A stretch of 64,000 nt of DNA. It comes from Pomphorhynchus laevis (taxonomy: Eukaryota > Acanthocephala > Palaeacanthocephala > Echinorhynchida > Pomphorhynchidae). Under the pieces are notes generated by a model that did not search any database, was not told the DNA's origin, and saw only the letters and a list, made by a program, of their open reading frames with translations. The DNA lies in contig WNNJ02000697.1 in assembly GCA_012934845.2 (NCBI GenBank), positions 1-64,000 on the forward strand, written 5' to 3'. Below are positions 11,395 to 24,499 of the stretch, one piece after another (position 1 is the stretch's first letter; every line of letters begins with the position of its first letter). The translations under genes and the position numbers were made by a program.

Positions 11395-11950
11395 GCAACC
11401 AACCTTCTTACATCCCAGTGAATTCCTACAGTTGGACTTGCGACAATATATACAAGCTGACATAGAATCAGTGCTTAATGTGTTTTGAACGATCGATCGT
11501 GGATACAGAGAACTCTTTTGATTTACATAGGTGTTTGGAAAAGGCATCGACTACTATCACAGCTCTGTCAGCTTTCGTGTCCTCAATAGCTTACATGCAG
11601 TTAATGTCCGAACACGTATCGAAGCGAGACACGAGATTGGTTTATCTTAACACAAACTTTTTATCCGGAAAGGCTTCGTTGGAAAACGATAACATCAGCC
11701 TGTTTAAATGCATCTTTCGGAATATCAGCCCCTGCATCTTTCGGAATATTGCCGAAAGATGCAGGGGCACGAAGGCGGTAATAATATGCTTTCCCTCGTG
11801 CAACGTATACGAAGTTTGTTGCCGTCGCCAGCGAAACGTTTGACAGCCTCCTTAAGGGACAACCGATTTCCTTCTCTTGGTCGAAAAGCGATTCGATATT
11901 ATCTGCAATGTCCTGTGAGCAAAAACTTTTTTTACTTCAAAGCATAAACG
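11395..11950 (+). pseudogene. Unrecognised GC-richer patch with overlapping ORFs
   Basis: Base composition changes sharply to near 45 percent GC. Two overlapping open frames (11478-11843, 121 codons, and 11708-11947, 79 codons) cover it, and upstream residues such as HPSEFLQLDLRQYIQAD in another frame also look coding-like. I recognise no domain. Frame changes, composition and the internal duplication suggest a decayed exon or element, not a working gene. The patch lies between the bZIP promoter and the 3.87 kb array. Confidence 0.3.
11728..11768. repeat. Strong GC-rich hairpin
   Basis: gcccctgcatctttcgg (11728-11744), a 7-base loop, and its exact reverse complement (11752-11768). The arm sequence gcatctttcggaatat also occurs as a direct repeat at 11710-11725 and 11734-11749, so a direct and an inverted copy lie together. 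Confidence 0.8.
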
Positions 11951-12305
11951 CGGCTATTAGTAGGAGAAACGCTGTTTGTATCTGAGAAATAATCTCTAGG
12001 AACAGCCCCGTTCCATCTGGATGAGTCGCATGAAAACATAGTTCACTTGTCTGACTATATTTGTTCATTGTTTTGTTAATTTTATAAAAGAAAATTAAAT
12101 ATTAAAGTTTAATTTTAGTAATTAGCAACATTTTATAATTACGATTTTAATGTGATCAATCCAAACCAGAAGCTTTTTAAATTCTGAACAATTTCAACAA
12201 ATTACAAATATACAATATTTGAAACTCCACGTGAAGACTTACATTATGTTTCTATAAATCTTCAAAGATGATTTAAAGAATAAAAAATCGAAGATTTCTA
12301 AAAAA

Positions 12306-15300
12306 CGTGTAATTAGTGAAAAGTAAATTACAAGATTAGAAATGCACTTACGTGGAAACTGCATTTTATTGGGATATTATTGTACATTTATATAAGGTGC
12401 TGCAATAAAATCGTTTTCGATTAGAACTGAAAACACAGGTTAATAAAATTATTACGTTGAAGTAAATAATCAAATCGTGACTTACGACTTGCAGTTGTGT
12501 TTTGCGATTATACGTCTTTCAATGAATAAGCGAAGAACAATATAAAATACAAAGTTACATTAAGCAATATAAAAACACCTTACCTGTAAAATAAATTCAT
12601 GATTTAGTACATCAGGATATCGTAATATTAACAAGATTAGAAACTGAAAATCCACATATTCCCCGTATATAGTGGTTTGGGATAATTGTTTCCAATCCAA
12701 CATATAGTCTTATAGCCTTCCTTGACTAAACAAATATTATCTCAATGAAAAAATTATAAACAAGTAATTTCATTAATACAATAAAATACAAAAATATAAA
12801 AACACTTAGCTGAATTGTATAAACATATTATTGTATCACACAAGTTTAAATCATTTTGTTAACTCATATTTATTTTATATTTTAAATGTCTTCAGTGAAA
12901 ATGTTAACTTTTGAAAAAATTTAAATATTTGAATTAAATAATTTTATTATTTTAAAATATTAAAAAATATGATTAATTTTATTATTTAATAAAAAATATT
13001 TGTATTATTAATAATGATTTTTTATAACTGCAAAATTATAAAAGAACCAATTTGGTTCAAATTCTTTTTTTAAGATGTCGACAATCACAACGATTTTATC
13101 AAAAATTACTGAAAATATATTTATCACTAAATGTGAAAATATGCTTGTATTCTTCAGCTTTTAGAATACAGGAATATTAAAATTGTGAAAATTAATACGC
13201 AATAGAAAACTTTACTATCTATATCTGAAAAATAATAATATTAGAGAAAAATTTAAATAATTGCGCCACTATGTATTTAAAGGTCATGTTATTAATACCT
13301 TAAACATTTAAGCTGTGTTTTACGAAGTCGTCAAGCAGCTTTTATGTCGTGCTAAATAGTCTTTGATGTAGTTGCTGATTTAGTCAAAGTGATACATACT
13401 CGTTTGCCCAATATCATAAATGATGCACATTTAATGATCTAAATAGATAGTAATTACATACATTTTAGATATTTGCCATCGCGAGATCATTAACCGTTTA
13501 GAAGCGATTTCAGGCAGTACACATGAGTAAGTATTTAAATTTTAATTCATCATCTCACAACGTTGTAAATTAACTTGAAACGAGTTAGATTTAAAAAGTT
13601 AGTTAATCAAGTTATATTATCACAAGTTGCAAAATATTCGGGCTTAATACAAAATTATTGAAAAATTCATTAACAAATTTACTTCATATTAATCAAAGTA
13701 GCAAAGTATTAAAAAGTTTAAATAAAGTTTTTTAATTTCAATAACAAAAATTACATTTTTATTAACATGTAATGGTATATCACACGAATGATACAAAAAA
13801 GATTAATCTTTCTAGAAGAAGAGTCGATAAAAATGGACGTGTAATTTTGGAAAATTATGGGATAAACTAAATTCAAAATTGTTTAAAATGTGATTTCATC
13901 AAAGCAATAAAATGACCTGGCATGTGTTGGGCTACAAATATTAAAGTTGACATATGGATAGAAGAAATTTTAAGTGCAAATATGTTTCTAAATTAAAGCA
14001 ACACAAAATACGTAAATTTGAACAATAAATTAATAAAATGAGACACGTTTTATTTTGATATAATCATTTTTATAATGCATTTATCATACTAAATTGCCTA
14101 CATCCATAATATAATACCGCAGGTTTGAAATAAATAATAAATTGATTGTTATGGATCACAATATAATACAATTGCGAAATCTTACCTAGCAGAACAGCTG
14201 ATGTAAAAAATTCATTATTTTAAATTATTCGAATACAAATTTATAATTAAATTGAAGAACATGATGTTAAAATACCGTTTAATTGTTTTAGCAGTAAATG
14301 CCTTTAAAATAAACGAGCCTAAATTACAAACGACACTTGTTCGATATGAATGGTAAGTTATGAATTTTGTAATTTTATTTGGAAAAAGCACTTATCAAAA
14401 TTACCTAAATAATTATTTACACACAATAAAAGCTTTAGTTGTCTACTGATCACATATTTTCAATTTTCTTTAAACTCATAACATGTAGTATCAACAAGAA
14501 ACGAGTAGATGTTAATATGTAACACAAGGTATTCTAACATCAGAGCAATTATTAAATACACAAACCAAAATAAAAATATTTAAAATTCTAGAATTAAATT
14601 ATATATTAAGGGTGTGTATTATATCATTTAACTCAACAATATGTAACCTTGGCATCATTCTAAACAATGTTGCGGGATCCTAAGTTAACGAATCACGATC
14701 AGTTTATTGACGATATAACTTATCGAACGTTTTTAATTATGTCAGCGCTACTATCGAAATATTAATAAGTGATGATGTTTTTACAATAAGTGACGTGTGA
14801 TGTAAAATTATTTGACGTAACTTTACTAAAAGATGCTATCACCAAAATTAAAATGACGTGTAATGTCAACATTGATTTAGCACTACACTCTATATTTAAA
14901 ATATTGTGAAATAGGATTTGAATAAAAAATACGATTTACTACAAATTAAGATAGCATGCCCGGAATATCCTTGCTTATACTGCATTACATTTAAACATGA
15001 TCTGGCATGTCATGAATTTATTCAAACGGATAATTATTGAAGCATTATTGAATTAATACAGCTTTGTGAGAATTTTATTAATAAAGAATTCAGTTTCCCT
15101 CGTTAAAATACAAAGATATTTTAGTTAATTCGCTGTTATTAATTATGCTTAAGAATTTTAAATTGTAACAGTATAAAAAAGAGTTTATATTACCGTCAAA
15201 ATTCTATTTTGAAGATGAATCAACATGAGAAAATGAATAAATTTTAAATTTGGATAAGGCTGATAACCAATAAAGTGCAGCACTGAAAATTACCTATTTA

Positions 15301-16172
15301 AAATCGAGTGCTGTTAATGGAGAGCAAACTTGATATAATCAGACTACTTTGCAAAAATACGAATAATTTATACAACATGCGAATTTGCTTTCGACAGCTT
15401 CATGAGTATTTAGTAATTTGAAGTGACAAACAATAAAGGATATTTTCTATCACATTAGTATTCCTGTGAATTCACAAACTTTGAAAAGAACTCTTTAAAA
15501 AAGCTGTCCTCGAATGTCAGCGTGTTCATCCCTTTACAACCCTACGATATTTCATACTTTTAATAAAGTGAACAAAAAATGATTTTACAAACCAGACTTT
15601 GAGATATAGAAATAGAAATAGTATACAGTTCAATTAATATATACAAGAAGATAAAATGTTCAACACGATAAATTCAAATTGGAAGTCTTCATAAAAAGCG
15701 ATACTGAATAGTCGAAACTGTTAACATTACGTGTAACTCTGAATGTTCATTTTTTTCAATGAATGATCCAAAATGTGACGTGTTCTTTAAAAGATGACAA
15801 CCTTTCTATAAAAATGACGTTATATATTTTCGGAGAGAATTCTTTTTAAGTAAACGTATTTTATTTGCTTCGAGTATCACGAATGTTCTAAATTTGCACT
15901 ACAAAGGTTGTTTTTGTTATAGCATACCAGCGGTTATGTAAATTAACAATAGAATACACAATATCACAATTTCAGACAATTTAGAAATACGAAGCATAAC
16001 GTAAAATTTAATAAATTCCCGAACACTCGTATTCAAGGCTGACCTACCATAGTGGTTTATGACTAATGTTTTCAATTTTAAACTATTTATCCTGAAATAG
16101 CAGTTTATTCGTTAAATATTATTTCATGTTTAAAAGGTACAACTTCATATTAAATATTATCTCAATAAAAAA
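12306..16172. repeat. 3.87 kb tandem unit, copy 1
   Basis: First of three head-to-tail copies. The landmark aatgcacttacgtg is at 12341, 16207 and 20075, giving periods of 3866 and 3868 bases. No convincing open reading frame or RNA gene is seen. It carries TGACGT on the plus strand at about 14791, 14813, 14854, 15776 and 15815. Copy 1 differs from copies 2 and 3 at shared sites, for example gctgttaatgg here against gctggtaatgg there. It lies about 1.5 kb upstream of the bZIP promoter. Confidence 0.92.
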
Positions 16173-19100
16173 GTGTAATAAGTGAAAAGAATATTACAAG
16201 ATTAGAAATGCACTTACGTGCAAACTGCATTTTATTGGGATATTATTGTACATTTATATAAGGTGCTGCAATAAAATCGTTTTCGATTAGAACTGAAAAC
16301 ACAGGTTAATAAAATTATTACGTTGAAGTAAATAATCAAATCGTGACTTACGACTTGCAGTTGTGTTTTGCGATTATACGTCTTTCAATGAATAAGCGAA
16401 GAACAATATAAAATACAAAGTTACATTAAGCAATATAAAAACACCTTACCTGTAAAATAAATTCATGATTTAGTACATCAGGATATCGTAATATTAACAA
16501 GATTAGAAACTGAAAATCCACATATTCCCCGTATATAGTGGTTTGGGATAATTGTTTCCAATCCAACATATAGTCTTATAGCCTTCCTTGACTAAACAAA
16601 TATTATCTCAATGAAAAAATTATAAACAAGTAATTTCATTAATACAATAAAATACAAAAATATAAAAACACTTAGCTGAATTGTATAAACATATTATTGT
16701 ATCACACAAGTTTAAATCATTTTGTTAACTCATATTTATTTTATATTTTAAATGTCTTCAGTGAAAATGTTAACTTTTGAAAAAATTTAAATATTTGAAT
16801 TAAATAATTTTATTATTTTAAAATATTAAAAAATATGATTAATTTTATTATTTAATAAAAAATATTTGTATTATTAATAATGATTTTTTATAACTGCAAA
16901 ATTATAAAAGAACCAATTTGGTTCAAATTCTTTTTTTAAGATGTCGACAATCACAACGATTTTATCAAAAATTACTGAAAATATATTTATCACTAAATGT
17001 GAAAATATGCTTGTATTCTTCAGCTTTTAGAATACAGGAATATTAAAATTGTGAAAATTAATACGCAATAGAAAACTTTACTATCTATATCTGAAAAATA
17101 ATAATATTAGAGAAAAATTTAAATAATTGCGCCACTATGTATTTAAAGGTCATGTTATTAATACCTTAAACATTTAAGCTGTGTTTTACGAAGTCGTCAA
17201 GCAGCTTTTATGTCGTGCTAAATAGTCTTTGATGTAGTTGCTGATTTAGTCAAAGTGATACATACTCGTTTGCCCAATATCATAAATGATGCACATTTAA
17301 TGATCTAAATAGATAGTAATTACATACATTTTAGATATTTGCCATCGCGAGATCATTAACCGTTTAGAAGCGATTTCAGGCAGTACACATGAGTAAGTAT
17401 TTAAATTTTAATTCATCATCTCACAACGTTGTAAATTAACTTGAAACGAGTTAGATTTAAAAAGTTAGTTAATCAAGTTATATTATCACAAGTTGCAAAA
17501 TATTCGGGCTTAATACAAAATTATTGAAAAATTCATTAACAAATTTACTTCATATTAATCAAAGTAGCAAAGTATTAAAAAGTTTAAATAAAGTTTTTTA
17601 ATTTCAATAACAAAAATTACATTTTTATTAACATATAATGGTATATCACACGAATGATACAAAGCCGCTTAATCTTTCTGGAAGAAGAGTCGATAAAAAT
17701 GGACGTGTAATTTTGGAAAATTATGGGATAAACTAAATTCAAAATTGTTTAAAATGTGATTTCATAAGAGCAATAAAATGACCCGGCATGTGTTGGGCTA
17801 CAAATATTAAAGTTGACATATGGATAGAAGAAATTTTAAGTGCGGAAATATGTTTCTAAATTAAAGCAACACAAAATACGTAAATTTGAACAATAAATTA
17901 ATAAAATGAGACACGTTTTATTTTGATATAATCATTTTTATAATGCATTTATCATACTAAATTGCCTACATCCATAATATAATACCGCAGGTTTGAAATA
18001 AATAATAAATTGATTGTTATGGATCACAATATAATACAATTGCGAAATCTTACCTAGCAGAACAGCTGATGTAAAAAATTCATTATTTTAAATTATTCGA
18101 ATACAAATTTATAATTAAATTGAAGAACATGATGTTAAAATACCGTTTAATTGTTTTAGCAGTAAATGCCTTTAAAATAAACGAGCCTAAATTACAAACG
18201 ACACTTGTTCGATATGAATGGTAAGTTATGAATTTTGTAATTTTATTTGGAAAAAGCACTTATCAAAATTACCTAAATAATTATTTACACACAATAAAAG
18301 CTTTAGTTGTCTACTGATCACATATTTTCAATTTTCTTTAAACTCATAACATGTAGTATCAACAAGAAACGAGTAGATGTTAATATGTAACACAAGGTAT
18401 TCTAACATCAGAGCAATTATTAAATACACAAACCAAAATAAAAATATTTAAAATTCTAGAATTAAATTATATATTAAGGGTGTGTATTATATCATTTAAC
18501 TCAACAATATGTAACCTTGGCATCATTCTAAACAATGTTGCGGGATCCTAAGTTAACGAATCACGATCAGTTTATTGACGATATAACTTATCGAACGTTT
18601 TTAATTATGTCAGCGCTACTATCGAAATATTAATAAGTGATGATGTTTTTACAATAAGTGACGTGTGATGTAAAATTATTTGACGTAACTTTACTAAAAG
18701 ATGCTATCACCAAAATTAAAATGACGTGTAATGTCAACATTGATTTAGCACTACACTCTATATTTAAAATATTGTGAAATAGGATTTGAATAAAAAATAC
18801 GATTTACTACAAATTAAGATAGCATGCCCGGAATATCCTTGCTTATACTGCATTACATTTAAACATGATCTGGCATGTCATGAATTTATTCAAACGGATA
18901 ATTATTGAAGCATTATTGAATTAATACAGCTTTGTGAGAATTTTATTAATAAAGAATTCAGTTTCCCTCGTTAAAATACAAAGATATTTTAGTTAATTCG
19001 CTGTTATTAATTACGCTTAAGAATTTTAAATTGTAACAGTATAAAAAAGAGTTTATATTACCGTCAAAATTCTATTTTGAAGATGAATCAACATGAGAAA

Positions 19101-20040
19101 ATGAATAAATTTTAAATTTGGATAAGGCTGATAACCAATAAAGTGCAGCACTGAAAATTACCTATTTAAAATCGAGTGCTGGTAATGGAGAGCAAACTTG
19201 ATATAATCAGACTACTTTGCAAAAATACGAATAATTTATACAACATGCGAATTTGCTTTCGACAGCTTCATGAGTATTTAGTAATTTGAAGTGACAAACA
19301 ATAAAGGATATTTTCTATCACATTAGTATTCCTGTGAATTCACAAACTTTGAAAAGAACTCTTTAAAAAAGCTGTCCTCGAATGTCAGCGTGTTCATCCC
19401 TTTACAACCCTACGATATTTCATACTTTTAATAAAGTGAACAAAAAATGATTTTACAAACCAGACTTTGAGATATAGAAATAGAAATAGTATACAGTTCA
19501 ATTAATATATACAAGAAGATAAAATGTTCAACACGATAAATTCAAATTGGAAGTCTTCATAAAAAGCGATACTGAATAGTCGAAACTGTTAACATTACGT
19601 GTAACTCTGAATGTTCATTTTTTTCAATGAATGATCCAAAATGTGACGTGTTCTTTAAAAGATGACAACCTTTCTATAAAAATGACGTTATATATTTTCG
19701 GAGAGAATTCTTTTTAAGTAAACGTATTTTATTTGCTTCGAGTATCACGAATGTTCTAAATTTGCACTACAAAGGTTGTTTTTGTTATAGCATACCAGCG
19801 GTTATGTAAATTAACAATAGAATACACAATATCACAATTTCAGACAATTTAGAAATACGAAGCATAACGTAAAATTTAATAAATTCCCGAACACTCGTAT
19901 TCAAGGCTGACCTACCATAGTGGTTTATGACTAATGTTTTCAATTTTAAACTATTTATCCTGAAATAGCAGTTTATTCGTTAAATATTATTTCATGTTTA
20001 AAAGGTACAACTTCATATTAAATATTATCTCAATAAAAAA
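16173..20040. repeat. 3.87 kb tandem unit, copy 2
   Basis: Nearly identical to copy 1, probably above 98 percent by eye. It shares with copy 3 variants absent from copy 1 (for instance acaaagccgcttaatc and cataagagcaataaa). It also has private changes such as cttacgtgcaaac and taattacgctta. The junctions with both neighbours are seamless. Confidence 0.92.
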
Positions 20041-23000
20041 GTGTAATAAGTGAAAAGAATATTACAAGATTAGAAATGCACTTACGTGGAAACTGCATTT
20101 TATTGGGATATTATTGTACATTTATATAAGGTGCTGCAATAAAATCGTTTTCGATTAGAACTGAAAACACAGGTTAATAAAATTATTACGTTGAAGTAAA
20201 TAATCAAATCGTGACTTACGACTTGCAGTTGTGTTTTGCGATTATACGTCTTTCAATGAATAAGCGAAGAACAATATAAAATACAAAGTTACATTAAGCA
20301 ATATAAAAACACCTTACCTGTAAAATAAATTCATGATTTAGTACATCAGGATATCGTAATATTAACAAGATTAGAAACTGAAAATCCACATATTCCCCGT
20401 ATATAGTGGTTTGGGATAATTGTTTCCAATCCAACATATAGTCTTATAGCCTTCCTTGACTAAACAAATATTATCTCAATGAAAAAATTATAAACAAGTA
20501 ATTTCATTAATACAATAAAATACAAAAATATAAAAACACTTAGCTGAATTGTATAAACATATTATTGTATCACACAAGGTTTAAATCATTTTGTTAACTC
20601 ATATTTATTTTATATTTTAAATGTCTTCAGTGAAAATGTTAACTTTTGAAAAAATTTAAATATTTGAATTAAATAATTTTATTATTTTAAAATATTAAAA
20701 AATATGATTAATTTTATTATTTAATAAAAAATATTTGTATTATTAATAATGATTTTTTATAACTGCAAAATTATAAAAGAACCAATTTGGTTCAAATTCT
20801 TTTTTTAAGATGTCGACAATCACAACGATTTTATCAAAAATTACTGAAAATATATTTATCACTAAATGTGAAAATATGCTTGTATTCTTCAGCTTTTAGA
20901 ATACAGGAATATTAAAATTGTGAAAATTAATACGCAATAGAAAACTTTACTATCTATATCTGAAAAATAATAATATTAGAGAAAAATTTAAATAATTGCG
21001 CCACTATGTATTTAAAGGTCATGTTATTAATACCTTAAACATTTAAGCTGTGTTTTACGAAGTCGTCAAGCAGCTTTTATGTCGTGCTAAATAGTCTTTG
21101 ATGTAGTTGCTGATTTAGCCAAAGTGATACATACTCGTTTGCCCAATATCATAAATGATGCACATTTAATGATCTAAATAGATAGTAATTACATACATTT
21201 TAGATATTTGCCATCGCGAGATCATTAACGTTTAGAAGCGATTTCAGGCAGTACACATGAGTAAGTATTTAAATTTTAATTCATCATCTCACAACGTTGT
21301 AAATTAACTTGAAACGAGTTAGATTTAAAAAGTTAGTTAATCAAGTTATATTATCACAAGTTGCAAAATATTCGGGCTTAATTCAAAATTATTGAAAAAT
21401 TCATTAACAAATTTACTTCATATTAATCAAAGTAGCAAAGTATTAAAAAGTTTAAATAAAGTTTTTTAATTTCAATAACAAAAATTACATTTTTATTAAC
21501 ATATAATGGTATATCACACGAATGATACAAAGCCGCTTAATCTTTCTGGAAGAAGAGTCGATAAAAATGGACGTGTAATTTTGGAAAATTATGGGATAAA
21601 CTAAATTCAAAATTGTTTAAAATGTGATTTCATAAGAGCAATAAAATGACCTGGCATGTGTTGGGCTACAAATATTAAAGTTGACATATGGATAGAAGAA
21701 ATTTTAAGTGCGGAAATATGTTTCTAAATTAAAGCAACACAAAATACGTAAATTTGAACAATAAATTAATAAAATGAGACACGTTTTATTTTGATATAAT
21801 CATTTTTATAATGCATTTATCATACTAAATTGCCTACATCCATAATATAATACCGCAGGTTTGAAATAAATAATAAATTGATTGTTATGGATCACAATAT
21901 AATACAATTGCGAAATCTTACCTAGCAGAACAGCTGATGTAAAAAATTCATTATTTTAAATTATTCGAATACAAATTTATAATTAAATTGAAGAACATGA
22001 TGTTAAAATACCGTTTAATTGTTTTAGCAGTAAATGCCTTTAAAATAAACGAGCCTAAATTACAAACGACACTTGTTCGATATGAATGGTAAGTTATGAA
22101 TTTTGTAATTTTATTTGGAAAAAGCACTTATCAAAATTACCTAAATAATTATTTACACACAATAAAAGCTTTAGTTGTCTACTGATCACATATTTTCAAT
22201 TTTCTTTAAACTCATAACATGTAGTATCAACAAGAAACGAGTAGATGTTAATATGTAACACAAGGTATTCTAACATCAGAGCAATTATTAAATACACAAA
22301 CCAAAATAAAAATATTTAAAATTCTAGAATTAAATTATATATTAAGGGTGTGTATTATATCATTTAACTCAACAATATGTAACCTTGGCATCATTCTAAA
22401 CAATGTTGCGGGATCCTTAGTTAACGAATCACGATCAGTTCATTGACGATATAACTTATCGAACGTTTTTAATTATGTCAGCGCTACTATCGAAATATTA
22501 ATAAGTGATGATGTTTTTACAATAAGTGACGTGTGATGTAAAATTATTTGACGTAACTTTACTAAAAGATGCTATCACCAAAATTAAAATGACGTGTAAT
22601 GTCAACATTGATTTAGCACTACACTCTATATTTAAAATATTGTGAAATAGGATTTGAATAAAAAATACGATTTACTACAAATTAAGATAGCATGCCCGGA
22701 ATATCCTTGCTTATACTGCATTACATTTAAACATGATCTGGCATGTCATGAATTTATTCAAACGGATAATTATTGAAGCATTATTGAATTAATACAGCTT
22801 TGTGAGAATTTTATTAATAAAGAATTCAGTTTCCCTCGTTAAAATACAAAGATATTTTAGTTAATTCGCTGTTATTAATTATGCTTAAGAATTTTAAATT
22901 GTAACAGTATAAAAAAGAGTTTATATTACCGTCAAAATTCTATTTTGAAGATGAATCAACATGAGAAAATGAATAAATTTTAAATTTGGATAAGGCTGAT

Positions 23001-23851
23001 AACCAATAAAGTGCAGCACTGAAAATTACCTATTTAAAATCGAGTGCTGGTAATGGAGAGCAAACTTGATATAATCAGACTACTTTGCAAAAATACGAAT
23101 AATTTATACAACATGCGAATTTGCTTTCGACAGCTTCATGAGTATTTAGTAATTTGAAGTGACAAACAATAAAGGATATTTTCTATCACATTAGTATTCC
23201 TGTGAATTCACAAACTTTGAAAAGAACTCTTTAAAAAAGCTGTCCTCGAATGTCAGCGTGTTCATCCCTTTACAACCCTACGATATTTCATACTTTTAAT
23301 AAAGTGAACAAAAAATGATTTTACAAACCAGACTTTGAGATATAGAAATAGAAATAGTATACAGTTCAATTAATATATACAAGAAGATAAAATGTTCAAC
23401 ACGATAAATTCAAATTGGAAGTCTTCATAAAAAGCGATACTGAATAGTCGAAACTGTTAACATTACGTGTAACTCTGAATGTTCATTTTTTTCAATGAAT
23501 GATCCAAAATGTGACGTGTTCTTTAAAAGATGACAACCTTTCTATAAAAATGACGTTATATATTTTCGGAGAGAATTCTTTTTAAGTAAACGTATTTTAT
23601 TTGCTTCGAGTATCACGAATGTTCTAAATTTGCACTACAAAGGTTGTTTTTGTTATAGCATACCAGCGGTTATGTAAATTAACAATAGAATACACAATAT
23701 CACAATTTCAGACAATTTAGAAATACGAAGCATAACGTAAAATTTAATAAATTCCCGAACACTCGTATTCAAGGCTGACCTACCATAGTGGTTTATGACT
23801 AATTTTTCAATTTTAACTGAAATAGCAGTTTATTCGTTAAATATTATTTCA
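20041..23851. repeat. 3.87 kb tandem unit, copy 3 (ends short)
   Basis: Closest to copy 2. It has small private differences (tgatttagccaaag, an extra G in acacaaggttt, and gatccttagtt). It breaks off about 70-100 bases before the expected end, where the sequence changes from the unit to a different sequence after gttaaatattatttca, with small deletions just before. Confidence 0.92.
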
Positions 23852-23998
23852 AGTTATAATGGTGCGTGTTCACATCTCAAAATGTGCATGTTATCGTACA
23901 CTATTTCCTTTACCATAAAAAGTTATAGTAGTTGAGCTGTTACGAAAAAAATATATATTGAATATCATGATATAATTACAAAATCTAATTAACCGAAA

Positions 23999-24322
23999 TT
24001 GAAATATATTATATTTCTAGTCGTGGAAGTTGATTCACTCCTTTATTTCTGTTTCGCTTTTTGCTCTAGCTTGATCAAATCCATTTTGATGTCGATGTTG
24101 TACGCTATCAAAGATGATAACATTGCAATAAGCCCAGTGTTTTATCAGTTTTCTACGCCAACTTTTCAGATTTTAGGCTCCTATCTTATTAAGTTCTTCA
24201 TGATGATTAGAATAAGATTAAAAGATCGAAGGAAACACGCGATGCTTAAACCCAATACGATAAAAATAGATAGCACTTACATGCAAGATAAATTTAAACA
24301 TTTTACTTTAAAATTTTTTTAA
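23999..24322 (+). CDS. Unrecognised 107-codon ORF
   Basis: An open frame longer than most random ones here. Its N-terminal 35 residues are hydrophobic and could form a membrane segment, and a second hydrophobic stretch lies at about 60-70. The C terminus is Lys-rich. There is no known domain and no splice or promoter evidence. It begins just past the end of the 3.87 kb array. It may be chance. Confidence 0.15.
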   Translation: MKYIIFLVVEVDSLLYFCFAFCSSLIKSILMSMLYAIKDDNIAISPVFYQFSTPTFQILGSYLIKFFMMIRIRLKDRRKHAMLKPNTIKIDSTYMQDKFKHFTLKFF

Positions 24323-24499
24323 ATTAATAAAACAACAGCTAAAAACCATTTAAAAAATAATGTAAAGTTGTAAAATGTATATTATAATGATAAATTTTAT
24401 TTAGTGTCATACATATATCTCCTGCTAAGCTGTACACATATTAAACAATTTTTATTATTAATATCGATCAATAGCGTTGCTTTTACCATTTATACTTTT

